Part shown: positions 44,301-56,300 of the stretch, in pieces
Numbering within the stretch: the stretch's first letter is position 1
Layout of the letters: every line of letters begins with the position of its first letter
Assembly (NCBI GenBank): GCA_030141605.1
Contig: JAQGDQ010000051.1
Coordinates: 498,001-562,000, forward strand
DNA length: 64,000 bases
Source: Tubiluchus corallicola
Lineage: Eukaryota; Priapulida; Priapulimorpha; Priapulimorphida; Tubiluchidae
Direction of reading: 5' to 3'
Notes under the pieces: generated by a model
Database searches by the model: none
What the model was told of the DNA's origin: nothing
The model's input: the letters and a program-made list of their open reading frames with translations, nothing else
Made by a program: the position numbers and the translations under genes

Positions 44301-47300
44301 TTACTATATGTTTAGTATATATTTATACACTGTGATCATAATTTTTCTAGAAGTTCTGTAAGAATGAAGATATTGCCAGTGACATTGACAATCATGAACA
44401 TTATCCTAAAATATAGGAAACATAATTAGCATAGAAACTAAAATATTTTTATATGTATTAACATATAAATAAACCAATTTCCACAATAATCAGTACAACT
44501 ACAAATTTGTTAAGGAAACACACGTTATTTATACCACGCAACCACACTTGGAGTCAGGGGGTACCTGATGGAGAAACACTTTTTAGTCGAAGTTAGAACA
44601 AACAGCACCCTTTAAGTACTATAATAGTTACAGCAATATAATAGTAATGCAATGGTAAATATATAGCATTTTTGTATGTTAAAAATAATTATTTACTTTA
44701 TAGAATCGTGGCTTTCAGTACGAGTATTTGGTAAAAGTTCCAGAAGTCAAAGATACAGTTCATAAACAAACTCTTCTTCATCATGTTTGTAGCTTGGTAA
44801 TGGAGAGGTTCCCAGATACAACAGACATATATTCAGACTTTGGACCAATTGTCCGATGTTCAAAGGTATCTTGCATGAACTCACACTATTCTTATTACTT
44901 TGTCTTATATTATATGACAACATATTTCATTTAAAGTAGATGGATGCGCTAGTTAAATAAACCCGAAAAATTACGTAACTTTTAAATGAATAAAATTTGC
45001 TTTGGCCTGTTCAGAAGCACAGTAATTGTAATTTTTATTAGGTTGATTTTGATGAATTGTCTACGAATTTGGAAAAGATGGAGCATGATTGTAAGGATTC
45101 ATGGGAGCACCTAAGGGTGATTGCAAAACATGAAGTAGCTAATTCTCAAATGAAGCAAAAGTAAGTAATTTTAGAGAAATTGTCATCTTACTTTTTATTT
45201 TTTTTGTAAGAAGTCCTTTAGTAATAAACTACAAATAGTTAAGGAAGTAAAACTTTACAGCAAGTCAGCGACCCACATTGACATGTATAATTCCACACAC
45301 AATACAATCAAATAAAATAATTTAAAACAAAATTAATTAATTGAAAAATACATTTTAGGTGGATTTGAGTTTCACCTTTTCTTCCCATATTGCATGTACC
45401 ATGTTGCTTACCAGTTTGCTGTTCATATGAAACTTATCATGTTATAGCCATTTCATCCCAGTTTCGTCAGTATCATTCCTTTTCATTTTTTACAATCTTT
45501 AGCTTTTTTATTCTCTTCTACTTACATGACTTAATTACACCCTTTTTTACTGCCATGCCAGCCCTTTTCATAGCACATCTTTTTTATCCTGCCCCTAACA
45601 TTTAACAATACACCAGCTGAAGCTGTTCTGTATTAGTTGTTCATTAATTAATTGCTCACTTGATATGTACTTGTAGTAAATTTGTTTTTAGTTTGTGTAA
45701 TTTGTTTTTAGTTTGTGTAATTGTATGTAATATATTTATGTGTGTAATTGTAATGGTGTTTTTATTTAATAAACATATAAATAAACTGAAAAAATCAATA
45801 TTCATAATTCTGTGTAATATTGAAACAAGTGTACACCAACTAGCCAACATACAGATTAAGCATTTCAGTATTAGAACTGCTACATAAGAATGTATACTGT
45901 TCGTCTGTTGTTAGGTTTATAAAATAAGGATATACAGGGTGTCTCAAATGTCACTATACACTTTGATTTCTAATTTTTTTCAAGTTTTCTCCAGTCTCGA
46001 CAAGCTCTTACATGATTCAAAAGGGCCTTTGACAATTATTATTATTATTTATTGTTTGACTGGACAACAGGCTGTGTGGCAACGACAGGAGTGTTAGAAT
46101 TGAGGTGCAAAATCAACTGGGCATGAAATCCTTCGATCACTAACTGAAGTTCAGTAGAAACTCAGAGTACCACACTGTTTTCTCACATTTAACAATGCAG
46201 TTTTTCAACAAGATACAGCTTTTCCTCAGCACTCATGAGCTGTAAGAGACTTTCTCAATGCAAGATGCCTGACTTGCCATTGCCGACTAAAGCTCTTGAG
46301 ATGCCTGAAAATGGTAGTAAAAGTAGCAAATCCTACTAGTGCTGTAGTTCTTTCCAGATTTTTGAGGAACTTGACTAAAAGAATTACCCAAGGTTTTAGT
46401 TCATCTGTACCCATTTTCAAACATATTACTTTGATTGTTAAAAAAATATAGAAAATGTAAAGTGTGACACTTATGACTCTGTGTAGCAATGATAGTTTAA
46501 AAGTATTTAGCTCTAACATTGGTATGTTCGAAATGTTTGTGAAGTGAATTCTAACACCTTTTGGTGAACAGTTCATGACAAATAGTTTTCAGGTGCATAA
46601 TTAATACCTTCCATTGATGTTTTTGGTCGACTTCATTTCACTGATATTCGATGTCCAAACTGCGGGCCTTCTTCTTAAATTTACATTTAATTGATTTGAG
46701 TACAATATAATGCCACAATGGCAAGCTAATGCGTACACACCTGTAATGCGAACTTGCAAAAAAGAACGAACTTTCATCATTTATTTAACTAGTATAACAG
46801 TATTGAATAAAATGTACTTGGTGATTGTGTATTGTGGATTATGTGACGGACATATTGTATGCATTACTATGTATTTTTAAGTTTTTATTACATACCTTAT
46901 CTTTGCCAGCTTTCTACAAATTCATTTACAGTTAAATTTAACCAGTCATTCCTAGTGGTGCAAAAAATTGTTATGCTTGCAGCATGTATCATTGTTAACG
47001 TATCTTTTCAAAGGGCTATCTTGTCTACTAGCTGTTTAAAATCCACAAGTCACTAAGCTGGTTTACATACGTATCCTGACAGTGCACTCCTGAGATATTA
47101 CACCAAGTGATGAACTCTTCAGAAACCTTTCATACAAGGGACAAATAGAAATTTTGTGCAAACAAAATTGACTGACCTTTTGAATCTCATTGACTTTACT
47201 GAACATGTCACACTGATCTGTTCTTTGCAGCATGACCTCTGCTGTTCCTATTGCTGACCACTCTGTTGTTCCTCTTGCTCACCACTCTACTGTTTCTCTT

Positions 47301-50300
47301 GCTCACCACTCTGCTGTTCCTCTTGCTCACCATTCTGGTGTTCCTCTTGCTCACCACTCAACTGTTTCTCTTGCTGACCACTCTGCTGTTCCTCTTGCTC
47401 ACCATTCTGCTGTTCCTCTTGCTCAACACTCTGCTGTTCTTATTGCTCAACACTCTGATGCTCCTCTTCTTCAACACTCTGCTGTTCCTCTGGCTCAGCA
47501 CTCTGTTGTTCCTCTTGCTCAACACTCTGATGCTCCTCTTGCTCAACACTCTGATGCTCCTCTTGTTCAACACTCTGCTGTTCCTCTTGCTCAACACTCT
47601 GCCGTTCCTCTTGCTCACATGGAAAAAATAACAGAGCTGATGGCCTTATGTCAGAATTCCTACAAATTAAAAGAGACGGGGTTTCGAAATTTAGTTCACT
47701 GTTACCGTATAAGAGAGTTTTTAGTGATCTTTTCACCAAAATCTGAAATGATTACTAGTAAATTTTCTGAAAATTAATTAAATGGTTGAATTTTATAAGG
47801 AATGATTGTGTTCTCACAGTGTGATAAATTATAGTTTACCATTAAGTGAAGCATCAGAATGTTAAAATATTGTATAGGTTTTGCAACAGCTAACAAGTTA
47901 ACATTTTTCTTTCATTGTGGTCTTTTTAACAGGATGCTAGATTTCCTTACAGACTGTGCTGAGCGAATAATGGTTCTAAAGATTGTACACAGACGAGTTG
48001 TGAACAGGTAACTTATATATGTCTTTGTGTTCTAAGGTTTTCTTGACAATGTAACATTATTTAATTACCTCATTTAGAAATAATATTTGTTAAGCTTTTA
48101 GTGTCTAGCAACTTCTGTTTTTTCAATAATACATTTAATGTAATCCCGATAAGGTACCTAAAATTTTTACATTAAATAAAATCAGCAGTTCTTTTTATTT
48201 TTATTATCATTAATTAACTTTTATAGGTATAGCTAATTTAGAATCAGCTAAGGCATCTCTTAATTCTCATGCACTTTACAGTAAAGTGCTACAATATTTC
48301 ATAAAAGACAATCACTAATATAAAAACATCCCAAATCTGAATTTGTAAAAGGTTTTGACAGTGTCAGCTGCATTTTTTTGCAGGTATCACAAACTATTGC
48401 TTTGGTTAGGATTACCTTTGGCATCTGCAAAAGAACAGAAAATTAATAGTTTCTGCAAAGTTTTAAGTGAATTTGCACTTGAGTATCGTACAACAAAAGA
48501 ACGAGTCCAGCTACAACAGCAAAAAAAGAAAGCCTACAAAGAACGCAAATTAACAAGAGGCAAACTAATAACAGAAGTATGTTTCAAAGATTTTCTATTG
48601 GTGGTTATTATTCAGGCTCTGTTATAACGAATTCAGATAAAAAGTCACGGGTAAAAAAGTCAGGGAAAAAACCACAGGAAAAAATAGCCCTACCTGTAAC
48701 CCCTAACCTTAATCCTAGCCCTAACCCTAGCCAAAATTGATTGTGACTTTTGCTATCCAAAATTGACTTTTTCCTGTGGCTTTATTATCACTGAGCATTA
48801 TAACAGTGCAGCAGTTTGTAGTTGAAAACTTGCATTATTGTTTGATAAAAATATAATAAATGACTTTTGTGTTAGCTTCTTTATCTGTATTTTGCAATCT
48901 ACCTATTGTGTTTAGTCTAAGTGCCATCCGTAAATACCAAGATCAGTAGGCTTACAAGCAAAATATCATAAAATAGTTTTTACTTGCAATCTACATTTAT
49001 TGTTTTTAGATAATCTATTAGAAGTATGCTCTAGTATTTTCAGTTTTGGTTGGAGTCTCAATAAACTTTGAGTTACGATACTGTTTTATTATAAATCACC
49101 AGTAAAAGCTAAATAACTCAGCAACATTGAAACTTCATGTTGAATAAGTTTTGTTGAATTAAACTGACAGTTATGTCTGTTGTTATTACAAACTGACAGT
49201 ACTAACAGTTTTTACAAATTTTGTATACTAGTTTGCATAACATGTAAAGCATTATATTTAATTTTTAGACTTCTAAATTCAAAGTGATGAGCAATGGATC
49301 AGAGAAAACAGAAACAGTTACAGATAACAGCAAGCTAAATGAACTGCTCAACCAAGGTTATGGCTCAGACTTAGATAGTGGATGTGCAAAGACTATTTCT
49401 CGTATGTATGAAAACGCTTTAAAAATTCACGAGTAGCATTAGGCCCCCAAATAGTTGTTTGCAATTGCCGACCAAATGCACCATTTTATGTGCTAGTATA
49501 TTAATCTTTTTACGTTGATAATAATAATTTTTTTATTTGCGTACAACAATCCGTTCGATAACAGGTTCACTTTTTATACAGCCGCTTCTATTATGCAAAC
49601 AAAATGACTAGCAGCCGCTCAGACAAACATATTTGTAATTTGATACCCCCATTTACTGTAGCTACCAGACACCAATGCAGCCTTCACACTGTGATTTATA
49701 ATGAAACAATCTGACAATATTGTAAAACATCAGTCCAAAGACTGAACATACACAATTAGTTATATGCATTGTGATTTTATTACTGTATATTTTATTTGGG
49801 CCACCTATGTCAAAAAGAAGACAAATCGTTTTCACTATTGATCGTAATGTAGAAATTCTGAATTTCTGTAAAAGTAAAGCCTCTTACCAATGAGTTTGGG
49901 ACTTGGCACAGTTTATATCTGGCACTTTTCAAGTCACCTGATTAACAAAGTCCAACAAGCAGAACATGCTGAGATAAGGAACACAAGAAACTAATTCAAA
50001 ACTTTTATAGAGCAAAAACTCTTGTGAGTTCGTATGTTGTAGTACAGCTTATTCGGTACAAATTCACCTTGTAAGATAGGCCTATTTACAAAAAAAATTG
50101 TAGTAAATGTAAAAATTAAAGATATAAAAAATAAAACAATCAAAAACAAAGTTATCTAATGGAGCATATTGTGGACCCTGTCGAAGCTGTCCTGATGAGA
50201 ACATTGAACATGTTATCAGAACTAAAGAGCTTATCGTATGGAAATCAGTTAAAACATATCGGTTTAACTAAATTAGCTTTGAGACCATTGTGTGGCCAGT

Positions 50301-53300
50301 TAATTGATGTTTACAAATATGTGTTTGGGGTTTATAGCCGTGACGATGATTGTCTCCTGTTAAATTGGAAGTACATCGTACAGCAAGGTCCTATTTTTCA
50401 TAAATCAAGAACAGTACACCAAACCGATAAATACGACTTTTTTCTTTTACAATGCCACATATCATTTCTTTTACAATAACAAGGATGTTTGATTTTATAT
50501 ATGTGTGCTTGCATAGTAAAATCGTCCATAAGACGACAATTAAGCTTTTCTGGTTATTCACATAACCCGAATCTCCATTTCACGTGGATAATTTTTATAT
50601 AAAGATAATTGCTCTATTATTTCTAAGCTGAGATAAATCCACGTTGAAGTCGAAGGGCACGGTGCGTACTGAAAAACATAATCTTGAGAAAATCGCTATT
50701 AAAGTTAGACATGTTTTCTGTCGCGTTTCTACAAAACACAAAGCAACCGCACAGATGTTGGTTGCTATGGACTTTGCAAGAGTACACTGAAGTTATGTTT
50801 AAATCCAGTAGATGGCTCTCCCTGACGAAGAACTGCACTTGGCAACAGCAAAAACCCGAAGCAAAATGACTGTTGCAATTGTGGTTGGTGCTCAAACATA
50901 ATCTAAAGAAACACTTGCAAAGTAAATCAGCATTCATCATTTTAATCCAACGGCTGTAGTACAGTCACATGATCATGACGTCATATACTATATATCGTAA
51001 AAATGACAGCTTCCAGGAGCTACTATCAGAGTTTGAAAATAGGAGTTTTTTTTACAATTGCAGTACTAGTTTCTAGACAGAAAAGTGGGTAAGGAGTTAT
51101 AAAAGTAAATTTTTAGTGTTTCTTGAACACTTTCTTGATTTTTGTGTTGATGATAAATTAATGTATGTGGAATTTGTCGTAATTACAGTAGAAGAACTAT
51201 TTATCTCAAAAGTTATATTTATAACTACTGGAGATAACTATAACTACTATATGGTTTCTGTTGGTCTGAAAACCAGGGAGTTTACTTTTTCCTTTATGAC
51301 ACTTCTGCAAAGATAAACCCGAGAACATGAACTGGATTACCTGAATTGGTTGTAGAATACACTTGTATGTTTGTCTTCAAGCAAGATTGTCACCAACATA
51401 ATTATTTGTGACTGTAGATACTCATTATTAAAGCTATTAGAGCTTTATCTTGCTCATTATGATATTTATGGTGATTACATGAGATGAACTGTATTATTAA
51501 ATTATATTGGTATAATAAGATATGTCGGCCTATTTCATTAGAATGGTAAACGACATAGCCACATTTTAGTAAGAGAGATTTGTACATGATATGATAAATA
51601 TATATTTGCTCAAAAGCACATTATGATATAAGTGTATACAATACTACGTGATATAGCAATAGATCATACTTAGCAACGTGCACCTAGCATATCCTCAACA
51701 ATGAGACTCCAGGAGATAACATAGCGCTTGGTGGGCTACTATGTTAACTCAACTTAAACATAAGTTAGACATAACTTTAAGTAGATTTCTGAGGAAGCCT
51801 ATTAAAAATAGAATAATTAGTTTATTAAATGGGTAATTAGGCAGAATGCCAAATCCTACTTTCTATAGGCTTATTCAGAAAAATATTGCATGTTCATTAA
51901 TGAACCTGTTTGCTGGGGCAGATTCAGGCAACCAGGGTAAATACGTATAAACACTCTGCCTCAAGATATGCTTACACCGGCATGTTTCCCGACAGCAGAT
52001 GTGGCCTGCCATGAAATAAGTCTTATGAGAACTTAATGAATGATAAAGTATAGGACTAAAACACTAAGTGAGATGCAATTTTATTTTGTTAAACATGAGT
52101 CACACTATACAGTTTACATGAAAGACATGGAGTCATATAATGGAGGAGTAGCTTTGCTTGTGTGAAAAACAATTAAAAGTGTACGTGTGTCTACGAACAA
52201 TGAAACGGAAGTAGTAGCTGTCGATTTTATCAACAGTGCTCCATCAAGACTCGTTTGTTGTTACTGTTCACCACCAGCTGACATTGTGTATATTAACAAA
52301 CTCTGTGACACTAAAAGCTCTCTGCAGAATGTACATTATCCTACTATTGTGCTTGGCTATTTTAATTTGCCACTTTTTGAGTGGACCAGTTTTACTTATC
52401 CTGTCTCAGCCACGTATGAAAAGTTTGCCAATTGTATTCTTGAAAATAGATTAACTCAGTGTGTGCAAGGTTCTACGTGTAATGACAACATATTGGACTG
52501 TGCATTTCATAACATCTGATGGTAATCAAAGTCTCAGTCTAGCTTTGGAAATTCTTGCAGAATGGGCCAACAAATGGCAGCTTACTTTTGCAGCTCATAA
52601 GTGTGTACTCATTCACATAGGACGTAGTAATTCCCATTTTCAGTACGTGTTAAACGACACGCCTTTGCCGGTGAATACTAATTGTAGAGACTTGGGTGTT
52701 ACTGTGTGTTAAGACCTAAAATTTTTAATTTACTGTACTGAGCAGGTTGCCAAAGCTTTTGAAGTAGCAAATATGGTTTTTGTTGATTTGCTACGAAAAA
52801 CATTGACGCTCTTTTAACATTATATAAGTCATTCGTTGGACCTTTGTTGGAATATTGCACTCCTGTTATAGATCTAAGTTTTCTTACCTATATGGCTAGT
52901 CTCTGATTAAGGGGTCATAGTTACAAGTTGTACAAAAATTATTGTCGTATTGATATTTTTAAACACTTTTTTGCAAACAGGGTGATCGATATGTGAAACA
53001 ATTTACCGTTGGTGATTATTACTGCTAACAACTTACATTCTTTTTTCATTAAACTACTTACATTTGATTTTAATCCTTTTTGTAAATTTAATAGAAATAG
53101 CTATAACTAATGTGAGCCACTGTAAGTGCTTTCATGCCTGATGGCTTTCTCCCTTCCTAAAACATTAGCTAATCATATTTATTTGCAGGATTTTATTGTA
53201 TATGTGCAATTGTATATTTGGATTGAATAAATCTAATCTGAAAGTGTTTCTGAGAATGTGTTCTTAAAATTTGTATTTGTTAGTCTTAAAAATGATTCCA

Positions 53301-56300
53301 ATTAAACATGGCAAAACCAGATAAAACGTGTTCTTGTTTGTGTGGTTTCAAATTATTTATCACATTAAAAGCGTTATACTGTTTGTTATTTATTTGATTT
53401 GTTTAATAAAGGGCGAAGCCATAGTCCACGTCGTGAAGAAACGCCAGTGCCAGATGTAAATGGTGATGATGAAATACTAGAATCACTCGTCAAGTCAGCA
53501 ACAACTCAACCCAATACACGGGCAGCTCCACGTGAACGTAAGCGTGCTAGACAAGGAACGAGAAAATCATGTAAGTTTTCTACGTGAACGCAAGCGTGCT
53601 AGACGAGGAAAGAGAAAATCATGTAAGTTTTCTACGTGAACGCAAGCGTGCTAGACAAGGAACGAGAAAATCATGTAAGTTTTCTATGTGAACGTAAGTG
53701 TGCTAGACAAGGAACGAGAAAATCATGTAAGTTTTCTACGTGAACGCAAGCGTGCTAGACAAGGAACGAGAAAATCATGTAAGTTTTCTACGTGAACGCA
53801 AGCATGCTAGACAAGGAACGAGAAAATCATGTAAGTTTTCTGCGTGAACGCAAGCGTGCTAGACAAGGAACGAGAAAATCATGTAAGTTTTCTGCGTGAA
53901 CACAAGCGTGCTAGACAAGGAACGAGAAAATCATGTAAGTTTTCTATGTGAACGCAAGCGTGCTAGACAAGCAACGAGAAAATCATGTAAGTTTTCTATG
54001 TGAACGTAAGCGTGCTAGACAAGGAACGAGGAAATCATGTAAGTTTTCTATGTGAACGCAAGCGTGCTAGACAAGGAACGAGAAAATCATGTAAGTTTTC
54101 TACGTGAACGCAAGCGTGCTAGACAAGGAACGAGAAAATCATGTAAGTTTTCTGCGTGAACGCAAGCGTGCTAGACAAGGAACGAGAAAATCATGTAAGT
54201 TTTCTACGTGAACGCAAGCGTGCTAGACAAGGAACGAGAAAATCATGTAAGTTTTCTACGTGAACGCAAGCGTGCTAGACAAGGAACGAGAAAATCATGT
54301 AAGTTTTCTACGTGAACGCAAGCGTGCTAGACAAGGAACGAGAAAATCATGTAAGTTTTCTACGTGAACGCAAGCGTGCTAGACAAGGAACGAGAAAATC
54401 ATGTAAGTTTTCTACGTGAACGCAAGCGTGCTAGACAAGGAACGAGAAAATCATGTAAGTTTTCTACGTGAACGCAAGCGTGCTAGACAAGGAACGAGAA
54501 AATCATGTAAGTTTTCTATGTGAACGCAAGCGTGCTAGACAAGGAACGAGAAAATCATGTAAGTTTTCTACGTGAACGCAAGCGTGCTAGACGAGGAAAG
54601 AGAAAATCATGTAAGTTTTCTACGTGAACGCAAGCGTGCTAGACAAGGAACGAGAAAATCATGTAAGTTTTCTATGTGAACGTAAGTGTGCTAGACAAGG
54701 AACGAGAAAATCATGTAAGTTTTCTACGTGAACGTAAGTGTGCTAGACAAGGAACGAGAAAATCATGTAAGTTGTCTACGTGAACGTAAGTGTGCTAGAC
54801 AAGGAACGAGAAAATCATGTAAGTTGTCTACGTGAACGCAAGCGTGCTAGACAAGGAACGAGAAAATCATGTAAGTTTTCTACGTGAACGCAAGCGTGCT
54901 AGACAAGGAACGAGAAAATCATGTAAGTTTTCTACGTGAACGTAAGTGTGCTAGACAAGGAACGAGAAAATCATGTAAGTTTTCTATGTGAACGCAAGCG
55001 TGCTAGACAAGGAAAGAGAAAATCATGTAAGTTTTCTCCGTGAACGCAAGCGTGCTAGACAAGGAATGAGAAAATCATGTAAGTTTTCTATGTGAACGCA
55101 TGCATGCTAGACAAGGAAAGAGAAAATCATGTAAGTTTTCTATGTGAACGTAAGTGTGCTAGACAAGGAACGAGAAAATCATGTAAGTTTTCTATGTGAA
55201 CGTAAGTGTGCTAGACAAGGAACGAGAAAATCATGTAAGTTTTCTACGTGAACGCAAGCGTGCTAGACAAGGAACGAGAAAATCATGTAAGTTTTCTGCG
55301 TGAACGCAAGCGTGCTAGACAAGGAACGAGAAAATCATGTAAGTTTTCTATGTGAACGTAAGCGTGCTAGACAAGGAACGAGGAAATCATGTAAGTTTTC
55401 TATGTGAACGCAAGCGTGCTAGACAAGGAACGAGAAAATCATGTAAGTTTTCTACGTGAACGCAAGCGTGCTAGACAAGGAACGAGAAAATCATGTAAGT
55501 TTTCTGCGTGAACGCAAGCGTGCTAGACAAGGAACGAGAAAATCATGTAAGTTTTCTACGTGAACGCAAGCGTGCTAGACAAGGAACGAGAAAATCATGT
55601 AAGTTTTCTGCGTGAACGCAAGCGTGCTAGACAAGGAACGAGAAAATCATGTAAGTTTTCTGCGTGAACGCAAGCGTGCTAGACAAGCAACGAGAAAATC
55701 ATGTAAGTTTTCTATGTGAACGTAAGCGTGCTAGACAAGGAACGAGGAAATCATGTAAGTTTTCTATGTGAACGCAAGCGTGCTAGACAAGGAACGAGAA
55801 AATCATGTAAGTTTTCTACGTGAACGCAAGCGTGCTAGACAAGGAACGAGAAAATCATGTAAGTTTTCTGCGTGAACGCAAGCGTGCTAGACAAGGAACG
55901 AGAAAATCATGTAAGTTTTCTACGTGAACGCAAGCGTGCTAGACAAGGAACGAGAAAATCATGTAAGTTTTCTATGTGAACGTAAGTGTGCTAGACAAGG
56001 AACGAGAAAATCATGTAAGTTTTCTACGTGAACGCAAGCGTGCTAGACAAGGAACGAGAAAATCATGTAAGTTTTCTACGTGAACGCAAGCGTGCTAGAC
56101 GAGGAAAGAGAAAATCATGTAAGTTTTCTACGTGAACGCAAGCGTGCTAGACAAGGAACGAGAAAATCATGTAAGTTTTCTATGTGAACGTAAGTGTGCT
56201 AGACAAGGAACGAGAAAATCATGTAAGTTTTCTACGTGAACGTAAGTGTGCTAGACAAGGAACGAGAAAATCATGTAAGTTGTCTACGTGAACGTAAGTG

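Noticed and set aside
47251-47739. Long ORFs in four frames around 47.3-47.7 kb as separate genes
   Set aside because: All are readings of the same 24-bp repeat, whose period is a multiple of three. None has a recognisable domain or start context.
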